Shown in pieces: positions 26,396 through 34,843 of a stretch of 47,983 nt of DNA. The notes under the pieces were generated by a model. That model was not told the origin of the DNA and searched no databases. It worked only from the letters and a program-made list of their open reading frames with translations. How positions within the stretch are numbered: the stretch's first letter is position 1; each line of letters opens with the position of its first letter. The stretch is from positions 1 to 47,983 of the forward strand of contig NZ_MRAE01000021.1 of NCBI RefSeq assembly GCF_002008345.1, read 5' to 3'. This stretch comes from Clostridium tepidum. Its GTDB lineage: Bacteria > Bacillota > Clostridia > Clostridiales > Clostridiaceae. The position numbers were made by a program, and so were the translations under genes.

Positions 26396-28282
26396 ATGTC
26401 AATGTGTACAAATTGTAAAACTTGCAAATCAGCGGATAAAATATTAGAAGGGTTTATATCTAATATGAATATGGAAACTTCTCATCATAGGGTAGAGGAT
26501 CAAAAAATAAAGTGTGGTTTTGGGCAACTAGGGGTTTGCTGTAGACTTTGTTCAAATGGACCTTGTAGAATAACTCCAAAATCACCAAGAGGTGTATGTG
26601 GTGCTAATGCAGATACTATAGTTGCAAGAAATTTTTTAAGAGCGGTAGCAGCAGGAGCAGGATGTTATCTTCACATAGTAGAAAATACTGCAAGAAATTT
26701 AAAAGCTACAGGTGAAAATAAAGGAAAGATAAAAGGGGAAAAGGCTTTAAATAGATTGGCAGAAATTTTTGAAATAAAAGAAGAAGATATATACAAAAAA
26801 GCAGTTAAAGTAGCAGATATGGTTTTAAAAGATCTATATAAACCTCGATATGAAAAAATGGAAATAGTAGAAAAAATGGCTTATAAACCAAGATATGAGA
26901 ATTGGGAAAAATTAAACATATTACCTGGTGGAGCTAAATCAGAAGTTTTTGATGCTGTAGTAAAAAGTTCTACAAACTTGAGCAGCGATCCTGTAGAAAT
27001 GTTATTACATTGTTTAAATTTAGGTATATCTACAGGCCTTTATGGATTAACATTAACCAATTTATTAAACGATGTAATGTTAGGAGAACCAGTTATAAGA
27101 CCTGCAAAGGTTGGGTTTAGAGTTATAGATGAAAGTTATATCAATATTATGATAACAGGTCATCAACATTCAGTTATAGCACATCTTCAAGACAGATTAA
27201 TAGATAAAGATGTAATAGAAATGGCTAAAAAGGTTGGAGCTAAAGGATTCAGATTAGTTGGATGCACTTGTGTAGGTCAAGATTTACAGTTAAGGGGAGA
27301 ACATTATCAAGAGGTGTTCTCAGGGCATGGTGGAAATAACTTCACAAGTGAAGCTATAATTGCTACAGGAGCAATAGATACTATAGTATCAGAATTTAAT
27401 TGTACATTACCAGGGATAGAACCTATTACAGAAAATTTAAAAGTAAAAATGATTTGCCTAGATGATGTGGCTAAAAAATCTAATGCAGAATATGTAGAAT
27501 ACTCTTATGAAGATAAAGAAAAAATTAGTGCACATATTATAAAAGAAGCTTTAAATTCATATAAGGAAAGAAGACAAAACATAAAAGTAAATATACCTAG
27601 AGATCATGGTTATAATGATGTTATAACAGGAGTAAGTGAAGTTTCTCTTAAAGAATTTTTAGGTGGGACTTGGAAACCATTATTGGATTTAATAGCAGAA
27701 GGAAAAATAAAAGGGGTAGCTGGAGTTGTTGGATGTTCTAACTTAACAGCTATGGGACATGATGTATTTACAGTAGAGTTAACAAAGGAACTTATAAAAA
27801 GAGATATAATAGTTCTTTCAGCAGGCTGTTCTAGTGGTGGACTAGAAAATGTAGGCTTAATGTCAACTTCAGCAGCTTCACTTGCAGGAGACAATTTAAG
27901 AGCTGTATGTGAAAGCTTAAAGATTCCACCAGTGCTTAATTTTGGACCATGTCTTGCTATAGGAAGACTTGAAATTGTAGCTACAGAATTAGCTAAAGAT
28001 CTTGGTATAGACTTACCACAACTTCCATTAGTTCTTTCAGCACCACAATGGTTAGAGGAACAAGCTTTAGCAGATGGAGCATTTGGATTAGCTTTAGGAT
28101 TACCATTACATCTTGCTATATCACCATTTATAGGAGGTAGTAAGGTTGTATCTAAAGTATTAACAGAAGATTTAAAGACTTTAACAGGAGGACAATTAAT
28201 AATAGAAGATGATGTAAAAAAAGCTGCAGATAAATTAGAAGCAATAGTTCTAGATAGAAGAAAAAAATTAGGACTTAAATAG
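26396..28282 (+). CDS. cooS: CooS-type anaerobic Ni-Fe carbon monoxide dehydrogenase, divergent
   Basis: A 628-residue CODH catalytic subunit. The D- and B-cluster cysteines are present (Cys40, 48, 49, 52, 57, 68 in CGFGQLGVCCRLCSNGPC and RGVCGA). C-cluster ligands also appear kept: His in TGHQH and Cys in GCTC, FNC, VGCSN, AGCSS and GPC (about 519). By my own alignment to Carboxydothermus CODH-II from memory, Lys563 is Gln556 (EEQAL), and the His93/His96 proton relay reads Tyr91 and Ile94. An extra N-terminal CxxCxxC (4, 7, 10) is present. The family oxidises CO to CO2 or the reverse; activity of this member is uncertain. CooF and an NAD oxidoreductase gene follow, as in other CooS-CooF-FNOR loci. 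Confidence 0.93.
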   Translation: MSMCTNCKTCKSADKILEGFISNMNMETSHHRVEDQKIKCGFGQLGVCCRLCSNGPCRITPKSPRGVCGANADTIVARNFLRAVAAGAGCYLHIVENTARNLKATGENKGKIKGEKALNRLAEIFEIKEEDIYKKAVKVADMVLKDLYKPRYEKMEIVEKMAYKPRYENWEKLNILPGGAKSEVFDAVVKSSTNLSSDPVEMLLHCLNLGISTGLYGLTLTNLLNDVMLGEPVIRPAKVGFRVIDESYINIMITGHQHSVIAHLQDRLIDKDVIEMAKKVGAKGFRLVGCTCVGQDLQLRGEHYQEVFSGHGGNNFTSEAIIATGAIDTIVSEFNCTLPGIEPITENLKVKMICLDDVAKKSNAEYVEYSYEDKEKISAHIIKEALNSYKERRQNIKVNIPRDHGYNDVITGVSEVSLKEFLGGTWKPLLDLIAEGKIKGVAGVVGCSNLTAMGHDVFTVELTKELIKRDIIVLSAGCSSGGLENVGLMSTSAASLAGDNLRAVCESLKIPPVLNFGPCLAIGRLEIVATELAKDLGIDLPQLPLVLSAPQWLEEQALADGAFGLALGLPLHLAISPFIGGSKVVSKVLTEDLKTLTGGQLIIEDDVKKAADKLEAIVLDRRKKLGLK

Positions 28283-28300
28283 TGATTTAAATAATTATAT

Positions 28301-28351
28301 TTTTACGTTGATCCGAAATTTAAGTTAATATTGTTTCGGATCAATGTAAAA
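28301..28351. repeat. Strong hairpin between cooS and cooF
   Basis: Arms 28301-28318 and 28334-28351 (TTTTACGTTGATCCGAAA and its complement, one G-T wobble) with a 15-nt loop. On both strands A residues rather than T follow the stem, so it is not a standard terminator. It may protect or process the cooS mRNA or bind a protein. Confidence 0.7.
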
Positions 28352-28437
28352 AAATATTATCCGCAAGAGTAATTTAAAAATGATTTAATATGATTATTAT
28401 ATTAGTTTTTTAAATGAGTTAAGGGGGAATTTTCTTT

Positions 28438-28881
28438 ATGAAAAGAATTATGATAAATAAGGATTTATGTGAAGGATGCCTAAACTGTGTCATTGCCTGT
28501 ATGTCAGAACATAATGAAAAGGGAAAATCCATATATGATTTAGATTTAGAGGATAATACTAATGAAAGTCGAAATCATATAGAGTTAGATATGTTAGGAA
28601 ATAAAATCCCTATATTTTGTAGACACTGTGATAATCCAGAATGTGTAAATACTTGTATAACTGGAGCTATGAGTAAAGATGAAAAGACTGGTGTTGTATC
28701 TTACAACAAAGATAAGTGTGCAGCCTGTTTTATGTGTGTAATGAACTGTCCTTATGGAGTATTAAAGGCAGATGAAAAAAGCAGCAAAGTTATAATAAAA
28801 TGTGACTTATGTAATGGAAGAGAAATGCCTAGATGCGTAGAAAATTGCCCTACAGGAGCTATTTATATAGAGGAATTTTAG
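28438..28881 (+). CDS. cooF: CooF/HycB-type four-cluster ferredoxin
   Basis: A 147-residue electron-transfer protein with four [4Fe-4S] cysteine sets: CEGCLNCVIAC near the start, CRHCDNPECVNTC, CAACFMCVMNCPYG, and CDLCNGREMPRCVENC. The order and the interleaved pairing are those of the CooF/HycB/DmsB family. In CODH loci it takes electrons from CooS and passes them on, here probably to the flavoprotein encoded next. The ATG follows a GGGGG site rather than a classic AGGAGG. The 155-bp gap from cooS contains a hairpin, so the level of cooF may differ from that of cooS. Confidence 0.92.
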   Translation: MKRIMINKDLCEGCLNCVIACMSEHNEKGKSIYDLDLEDNTNESRNHIELDMLGNKIPIFCRHCDNPECVNTCITGAMSKDEKTGVVSYNKDKCAACFMCVMNCPYGVLKADEKSSKVIIKCDLCNGREMPRCVENCPTGAIYIEEF

Positions 28882-29065
28882 ATTATATAGTAAATATGGA
28901 GTAATTTAAATGTTTTTAATAATTAAGTTAACATTTTTTTAGTTTAGATTATAAAACAAAAATATAATTAAGATAAGTTAGTAGAAGTTAGTATGAAAAT
29001 TTCTTTAATTACAAAATAAGATTTTAAAAATACTATAAGAATATTAGGCTGGGGAGGTAGATAAT

Positions 29066-30292
29066 ATGAAATATGTAGTAATAGGGGCTAGTGCAGCAGG
29101 AATTTCAGCAGTTAAAACCTTGAGAAAATTAGATAAAGATTCACAAATAGTTATGATTTCTAAAGATGATAAAATATATTCAAGATGTTTATTACATCAT
29201 TATATAGGTGGAAATAGAGAAATAGAAGGTCTATCTTTTATAGAAAAGGATTTTTTTTATAAATATAATGTAAAGTGGATAAAAGGCAAAAAAGTAGAAA
29301 ATATAGATATAGATAAAAAAATAGTAAAAGTACAAGATGAAATTTCAGAACATTATGATAAATTACTTATATCATCAGGTCCCTATGCTTCTATACCACC
29401 GATAAAAAATCTAAGAGAAGCTAAAAGAGTATATACTTTGAGGGATTTAAATGATGCTATAGATATAAAAGAAGAGGCCAAAAAGATTAAAAAAGCGGTG
29501 GTAATAGGGGCAGGTCTTGTAGGAATAGATGCCACTATTGGATTAATAGAAAATGATGTTGAGGTAACTGTTGTAGAAATGGGAAATAGAATGCTTCCAC
29601 TACAATTAGATCAAAGAGCATCACAAACTTACGAAGAATTATTTAGAAAACACAATGTAAATATAAAAACTAATGTGGGAGCTGAGGGAGCTTTAATAAA
29701 TGAAGAAGGTAGTGTTTGTGGAATAAAATTAAACAATGGTGAGACAATAGATTGTGATATTATAATTGTAGCAGCAGGTGTTAGACCAAACATAGACTTT
29801 GTAGATACTGAAAGAATAAAGACAGAAAAAGGAATAGTAATAAATGATAATTGTGAAACAACAGTTAAAGATATATATGCTGCTGGTGATGTAACTTTTA
29901 GAGCACCTATATGGCCAGTAGCTATGAAACAGGGAAGAATAGCTGCTTATAATATGGCAGGAGAAAAAAAATTATTAGATGATAATTTTGGTGCAAGAAA
30001 TTCTATGAATTTTCTAGGTGTGTACACTATATCTTTAGGTTTAGTAGAGCCAATAGATGAGAGTTACAAAGTAGATATAATAGATAAAAATGGGGTTTAT
30101 AAAAAAATAATACACAAAGATGGAATTATATATGGCGCTATACTTCAAGGGGATATAGCTTATGCTGGAGTATTAACAGAGCTTATAAAAAATAAAATAG
30201 ATATATCAAAAATAAATAAGGATATATTTGATATAAGTTTTGCAGACTTTTTTAATATAAAAGAAAATGGAGAATTTAGTTACGAGAAATAA
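29066..30292 (+). CDS. FAD/NAD(P)-dependent oxidoreductase of the CooS-CooF-FNOR set
   Basis: A 408-residue class III pyridine-nucleotide oxidoreductase. The first dinucleotide fold is VVIGASAAGISAVKTL (FAD), the second KAVVIGAGLVGIDATIGL (NAD(P)H), and the FAD-closing motif is TTVKDIYAAGDV. A redox cysteine lies in SRCLLHH, where related NADH oxidases have SxxC. Homologues include rubredoxin reductase and NADH oxidase. In acetogens the same gene order gives CO-linked NAD(P) reduction; here it would link the CooS-like enzyme to NAD(P)(H), or run the other way. ATG with GGGGAGG upstream. A terminator overlaps the stop codon. Confidence 0.88.
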   Translation: MKYVVIGASAAGISAVKTLRKLDKDSQIVMISKDDKIYSRCLLHHYIGGNREIEGLSFIEKDFFYKYNVKWIKGKKVENIDIDKKIVKVQDEISEHYDKLLISSGPYASIPPIKNLREAKRVYTLRDLNDAIDIKEEAKKIKKAVVIGAGLVGIDATIGLIENDVEVTVVEMGNRMLPLQLDQRASQTYEELFRKHNVNIKTNVGAEGALINEEGSVCGIKLNNGETIDCDIIIVAAGVRPNIDFVDTERIKTEKGIVINDNCETTVKDIYAAGDVTFRAPIWPVAMKQGRIAAYNMAGEKKLLDDNFGARNSMNFLGVYTISLGLVEPIDESYKVDIIDKNGVYKKIIHKDGIIYGAILQGDIAYAGVLTELIKNKIDISKINKDIFDISFADFFNIKENGEFSYEK

Positions 30293-30322
30293 GGAAAGTG
30301 AATATCACTTTCCTTAAAGTTA
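30291..30322. terminator. Terminator between convergent genes
   Basis: Stem AAGGAAAGTG / CACTTTCCTT (30291-30300 and 30306-30315) with a 5-nt loop. It begins inside the stop codon of the oxidoreductase and faces the minus-strand EamA gene. Confidence 0.75.
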
Positions 30323-30334
30323 TTTTATTTAATT

Positions 30335-31309
30335 TTAGTTTTCATAGCTGGTTTCAGTAGGTATTTCTAAATTTTTATTATTTTTTTTAAATAATTTTAA
30401 TAAATCTGATTTTTTTATTTCCAATAAAACTATAGAAAAAAGAATTAAAAGCATTCCTAATATTTGAATTAAATTTAAAGTTTCATTAAATACTATAAAA
30501 CCTAAAATGGAAGCTACAACTAATTCCAAAGATGATATCATACTAGCAATACTAGCTTCTATATATTGCGTAGATTTTACATAAGCGGTATTTGCAATAA
30601 GAGTACCTACAACACTCCAAAATATAATTCTAAATAAGAAAAATAAATTATTAGAGCTTTTAAAAATATGTATATTGTTTTTCATATCCATAAAAGGAAA
30701 TAAAAATATAGCTGCAAATAAAAATGAATAAGTTAATAAAGAAGTATGGTTATAGTTATATTTTTCATTACTTATTTTAGCTAAAAGTATTTGTAGAGCA
30801 AATGTAAATCCAGATATGAGTCCCCAAAATATACCTTTAGCACTTATGTTAAAATTATTTAATTTATGAACTTCACACATCATAAAACAACCTATCAAAA
30901 TTAAAAGCATAGATATTATTTTTTTTGCTGTTAATTTTTCTTTGAACATAAAATAAGAAATAGTTATTACCCAAATTTGAGAAGTGTATAAAAACATAGT
31001 TGCTAATGCTAAAGAAAGAAAATTTATAGTTATATTAAATGCTATAAAACATCCTGCTATAACTACTATGCCATAAATTATAAAAAATAATATTCCTTTT
31101 TTATCTATTATAAACAAAGATGGATCTTTTTTAAAAGAATATATTAAATAAAATATTGCAGGTATACTTGTTTTAAAAAAAGAAATAGTATAATTATCAA
31201 AGCCTAAATCTGCTAAATGTTTGGTAGGAACGCCCACATATCCCCAAAATATAGCTGCTAAAAGTACTAATATAAATCCTAATTTTTTGCTGTTTACAGT
31301 TTTTGTCAT
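30335..31309 (-). CDS. DMT superfamily EamA transporter
   Basis: A 324-residue protein with ten predicted helices in two EamA repeats. The first has LGFILVLLAAIFWGYVGVPTK; the second begins at GIFWGLISGFTFALQILLAK, with the family ending SMISSLELVVASILGFIVFNE. DMT/EamA proteins export amino acids, nucleosides or other small metabolites at the cytoplasmic membrane; the substrate cannot be told from sequence. The C-terminal tail is lysine-rich and charged. The ATG follows GGAGGG four bases upstream, a little close. It is a single gene, convergent with the CODH set. Confidence 0.88.
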   Translation of the reverse strand: MTKTVNSKKLGFILVLLAAIFWGYVGVPTKHLADLGFDNYTISFFKTSIPAIFYLIYSFKKDPSLFIIDKKGILFFIIYGIVVIAGCFIAFNITINFLSLALATMFLYTSQIWVITISYFMFKEKLTAKKIISMLLILIGCFMMCEVHKLNNFNISAKGIFWGLISGFTFALQILLAKISNEKYNYNHTSLLTYSFLFAAIFLFPFMDMKNNIHIFKSSNNLFFLFRIIFWSVVGTLIANTAYVKSTQYIEASIASMISSLELVVASILGFIVFNETLNLIQILGMLLILFSIVLLEIKKSDLLKLFKKNNKNLEIPTETSYEN

Positions 31310-31645
31310 TTTATCCCTCCAAAATTTATAAATCTATAAGTCTCCATTTTTATTTGTATATATAGGATATTTTAAACTATACTTAAATGAAGAAACCAAT
31401 ACAATTATATCATTTTATTTGTATAATTATAATATTTTATTAAATACATTATAATTTGTATAAGTTATATATTTATAGAATTAAAATTTATAACATGAAA
31501 AATTCATATGAAAGTTTAGTATAAGAATATTTATATGATATTGAATGTCGTTATCGCATGTGATAGTATTGTTAGTGGATAAGACTATTTAAAAGAAATT
31601 TTATAATAATAGTTATGTACAATTGAGTTTAGTTAATTTGAATGC

Positions 31646-31674
31646 TTGACGGTAAATTATTGCAAATATATAAT
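31646..31674 (+). promoter_or_regulatory. Promoter of the btuFCD-type operon
   Basis: TTGACG, 17 bp, TATAAT. It gives a leader of about 210 nt before the first gene, containing hairpins at about 31679-31697 (ATTACT/AGTAAT), about 31697-31721 (ACTTAA/TTAAGT) and about 31812-31830 (ACTCT/AGAGT). No cobalamin riboswitch signature is seen. The rest of the gap from 31310 is plain AT-rich sequence. Confidence 0.6.
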
Positions 31675-31893
31675 AGATTACTGAAGATTAGTAATACTTA
31701 AATATGAAAATTAAGTATTAAATTTTATTACATAAATGGAGTCATTGGAAGAAGAATAATTTTTGTTCTTACTAAATATTGCAAAATGATTATTAAAGAT
31801 GTATCTTCTTTACTCTAAATTTCAAAAGAGTGATAATATTAGAGAGGATAGTCAAAAACATAATATAATATTCAAAAAGAAAGGATGAAAAAC

Positions 31894-32808
31894 ATGAAAA
31901 ATTTAAAAAGAAAAATATTAATAGTTATTTGTATTATCTTAGCTTTTACGCTAGTATCATGCAACTCAAAGAAAGGAGAAAATAAGCAAGTACAAAAAAA
32001 TATAAAAATTACAGATTCTTATGGAAAAGAATTAACTTTTGAAAAATTACCAGAAAGAATAGTTAGTCTTTCACCTGGAGCAACGGAAACTATATATGCT
32101 TTAAATAAAGAAAATACGTTAGTTGGAAGGTCTGATTTTGATGATTATCCAGCAGCAGTTAGTAAAGTAAAATCCGTTGGTGGTGTAAAAGATCCAAGTA
32201 TAGAAAAAATAACTGAATTAAAACCAGATTTAGTTATAGGTGGGGCTCACTTTTCAAAAGATACTGCCAAAAAACTTGAAGATTTAGGCATTAAAGTAGC
32301 AGTTCTTTATGGATCAGAGGATTTAGATGGAGCTTATAAAAATATAATGGATATTTCTACTATATTAGGAGTAACTGAAAAAGGTCAAACTATAGTTGAT
32401 GGTATGAAAAAGAAAGTTGAAAGTGTTAAAAATAAGGTGAAATCATTAAATAAACCTAAGGTTTATTACATGGTTGATTTTGGGAAAGCAGATTTTACTG
32501 CTGGAGGAGATACTTTTATAGGTAAAATGATTGAAGAAGCAGGTGGAGATAATATTGCTAAAGATATAAAGGGATGGAATTATTCTTTTGAAAAAATAGT
32601 TGAAAATAATCCTGAAATTATAATATTATCTGATAAATTTAATACTAAAAAGAATTTTTTAGCTACTGATAAGTATAAACAACTTACTGCGGTACAGAAA
32701 AATAAGGTATATGAAATTGATGATAATACGTTATTAAGACAAGGCCCAAGGCAAGCAGATGGTTTAGAAGCATTAGCAAAAATTATTCATCCTGAAGCGT
32801 TTAAATAA
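31894..32808 (+). CDS. btuF: BtuF-type substrate-binding lipoprotein (cobalamin or haem-like chelate)
   Basis: A 304-residue lipoprotein: signal sequence with lipobox LVSCNS, then a class III (helical backbone) binding fold. Typical motifs are RIVSLSPGATETIYAL, KSVGGVKDPSIEKITELKPDLVI, and the closing LLRQGPRQADGLEALAKIIHPE. It captures a metal chelate outside the membrane and delivers it to the permease. Best matches by eye are vitamin B12 binders, but haem and siderophore binders share this fold, and the operon lacks a B12 riboswitch. I start it at 31894: GAAAGG directly abuts the ATG at 31885, so the second ATG is better spaced. Confidence 0.87.
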   Translation: MKNLKRKILIVICIILAFTLVSCNSKKGENKQVQKNIKITDSYGKELTFEKLPERIVSLSPGATETIYALNKENTLVGRSDFDDYPAAVSKVKSVGGVKDPSIEKITELKPDLVIGGAHFSKDTAKKLEDLGIKVAVLYGSEDLDGAYKNIMDISTILGVTEKGQTIVDGMKKKVESVKNKVKSLNKPKVYYMVDFGKADFTAGGDTFIGKMIEEAGGDNIAKDIKGWNYSFEKIVENNPEIIILSDKFNTKKNFLATDKYKQLTAVQKNKVYEIDDNTLLRQGPRQADGLEALAKIIHPEAFK

Positions 32809-32829
32809 TTAATAATAAGGGGACACTAA

Positions 32830-33828
32830 ATGAAAAAAAAGCATTTATTTATTGGGTTAATAATAATTACTATAATAGTTTCTTTGATTTCAATAACTAT
32901 TGGAGCTGCTGATATAACTCCTTTTAAAGTTATGAAGGTTATTTTGAATAAGTTTATAGGAAATATAAATGATTTTACACTTCAAAAGATAATATTAGAT
33001 ATAAGAATGCCAAGAATAATACTTGCAGCTTTGATAGGTACAGGGTTATCTGTTACAGGAACAGTTTTTCAAGGTATATTTAAAAATTCTATGGCAGACC
33101 CTTATGTTCTTGGAATATCTTCAGGATCAGCACTTGGAGCAACCATATCTATAGTTTATAAATTAGAGACAAAGGGAACTTTAATAACAACTTTATGCGC
33201 ATTTATAGGAGCTATTTTAACTATTTTTATAGTTTATAATATATCTAAAATAGGAAATAAAATTCCAACTTCTACATTATTATTAGCAGGTATAGCTTTA
33301 AACTTTTTTATGTCCTCTTTAATTTCAATATCTATGATATTACATAGGGAAGATATAGACAGGATTGTTTATTGGACAATGGGCAGCTTAGGCAATGCGT
33401 CATATAAACAAGTTTATTTTTTAGCGCCAATAGTAATAATTATAACATTTATTTTTTATTATAATTATAGGGCTTTAAATATAATAGCTGTAGGAGAAGA
33501 GAGCGCATATATACTGGGAATAGATAGTGAAAGATTTAAAAAGAAAATGATATTTTTAAGTTCTATAATGGTAGCAGCAATAGTATCAGTAAGTGGAATA
33601 ATAGGATTTGTAGGTTTGATTATTCCTCATATAGCAAGACTTATAGTAGGAGCTAATCATAGAGAAGTAATTCCATTTTCAATGATTTTGGGAGCTCTAT
33701 TTTTGATAGTATGCGATGCTATATCAAGAGGCATAATGCCACCTACAGAATTGCCAGTGGGTGCTGTTACAAGCTTTTTTGGAGCACCTTATTTTATGTA
33801 TTTGCTTTGGAAGAAGAAGAGAGGGTAA
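32830..33828 (+). CDS. btuC: FecCD/BtuC family permease
   Basis: A 332-residue membrane permease with about ten helices. Family motifs are IRMPRIILAALIGTGLSVTG, GTVFQGIFKNSMADPYVLG, SSGSALGA, and the ATPase-contact region GFVGLIIPHIARLIVGANHR. It forms the channel of the importer as a dimer. It starts 21 bp after btuF with a GGGG site and is followed after two bases by the ATPase gene, so the three genes form one operon. Confidence 0.92.
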   Translation: MKKKHLFIGLIIITIIVSLISITIGAADITPFKVMKVILNKFIGNINDFTLQKIILDIRMPRIILAALIGTGLSVTGTVFQGIFKNSMADPYVLGISSGSALGATISIVYKLETKGTLITTLCAFIGAILTIFIVYNISKIGNKIPTSTLLLAGIALNFFMSSLISISMILHREDIDRIVYWTMGSLGNASYKQVYFLAPIVIIITFIFYYNYRALNIIAVGEESAYILGIDSERFKKKMIFLSSIMVAAIVSVSGIIGFVGLIIPHIARLIVGANHREVIPFSMILGALFLIVCDAISRGIMPPTELPVGAVTSFFGAPYFMYLLWKKKRG

Positions 33829-33830
33829 AA

Positions 33831-34592
33831 ATGGATTTTCTAAGTTTAAAAAATATTTCATATAAAAATGGCAAAAATGAAATACTAAAAGGATTAAATA
33901 TAGAATTTAAAAGAGGTCAGTTTTATATTATTGTAGGTCCTAATGGAAGTGGAAAAACTACTTTACTAAAAACTATAATAAAAAATATAATACCCTCAAA
34001 AGGATCTATAGAGTTAGAAGGGAATAATTTAAAAAATATAAAGGCGAGGAATTTAGCTAGTAGACTTAGTTATGTTCCACAAGATACAAATATAGATATT
34101 GAATTTACTTGCTATGATTTAGTTATGATGGGAAGAAATTATAAACTTAAAACATTTCAATCAGAAAGCAAAGAGGATAAAGATATAGTTATAAATGCAA
34201 TGAAAAAAATGGAAGTTTTCCATCTTAAAGATAAATCTGTAACTGAAATAAGTGGTGGAGAAAAACAAAGAGTTATATTAGCTAGAGCTATTGCTCAAGA
34301 AGCAAGTGCCATTATACTAGATGAGCCTATATCTAATTTAGATATAAAGCATCAAATTTCAGTTATGGAGTATTTGAAGAAATTAAGAGAAGAAGGCAAA
34401 ACTATTATTACTGTACTTCATGATTTGAATTTTACTTTAAATTATGCAGATTACGGAATTTTAGTTAGCAATGGGAAAGTATTTTCTCAAGGAAAAATAG
34501 AAGATGTAATAACTCCTAAAAACATAAAAGAAGTTTATGGAGTGAAAAGTGAGATTATTAAAAAAAATAATAAATCTTTTGTAATTTATTAA
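33831..34592 (+). CDS. btuD: BtuD/FecE-type ATPase of the same importer
   Basis: A 253-residue ATP-binding subunit. Walker A is GPNGSGKTTL, the signature ISGGEKQRVILARA, Walker B AIILDEPISNLD, and the switch histidine is in VLHDLNFTLNYAD. It powers the BtuC-type permease. The start is at 33831: GAGAGGG lies six bases before this ATG, while a longer in-frame reading upstream overlaps btuC and translates to nonsense. The last gene of the operon. Confidence 0.93.
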   Translation: MDFLSLKNISYKNGKNEILKGLNIEFKRGQFYIIVGPNGSGKTTLLKTIIKNIIPSKGSIELEGNNLKNIKARNLASRLSYVPQDTNIDIEFTCYDLVMMGRNYKLKTFQSESKEDKDIVINAMKKMEVFHLKDKSVTEISGGEKQRVILARAIAQEASAIILDEPISNLDIKHQISVMEYLKKLREEGKTIITVLHDLNFTLNYADYGILVSNGKVFSQGKIEDVITPKNIKEVYGVKSEIIKKNNKSFVIY

Positions 34593-34793
34593 GTTAAGAA
34601 TTATCCACTGTATTTTCCGACAAAATTTACTTTCTTTAGCAATTCTTTTAGAAAAGTATAGATATATAGAAGGGGCTATTGTACTAAGGCGTTTACATTC
34701 AATATATTGATTTACAAATTTAAAATTAGCACAATATATTATAGTATTTATTCTTAGTGTAGCAGTCCCTTTTTCCATTTTCAAAAATAAAAA

Positions 34794-34834
34794 AGACATT
34801 AAAAATGAAAATTATATCTTTCATTTTAATGTCT
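34794..34834. terminator. Bidirectional terminator between btuD and the broken DUF6143-like gene
   Basis: Arms AGACATTAAAAATGAAA (34794-34810) and TTTCATTTTAATGTCT (34819-34834). On the minus strand TTTTTTATTTTT follows, on the plus strand a weaker TTCTTTTATTTT. I see no gene in 34593-34793. Confidence 0.82.
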
Positions 34835-34843
34835 AAAATTCTT

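Noticed and set aside
31646-31893. Cobalamin riboswitch upstream of btuF
   Set aside because: The B12-box type sequence (GCCACTG-like) and the conserved core were not found on the plus strand.
33711-33830. Longer N terminus of the BtuD-like ATPase
   Set aside because: The upstream in-frame stretch overlaps btuC in another frame, has no ribosome site and does not match ATPase sequences; the ATG at 33831 is well placed.
34461-34799. Minus-strand frame after btuD that looked like a possible transposase remnant
   Set aside because: No transposase motif, no inverted ends, overlap with btuD and no ribosome site; kept as plain intergenic sequence.
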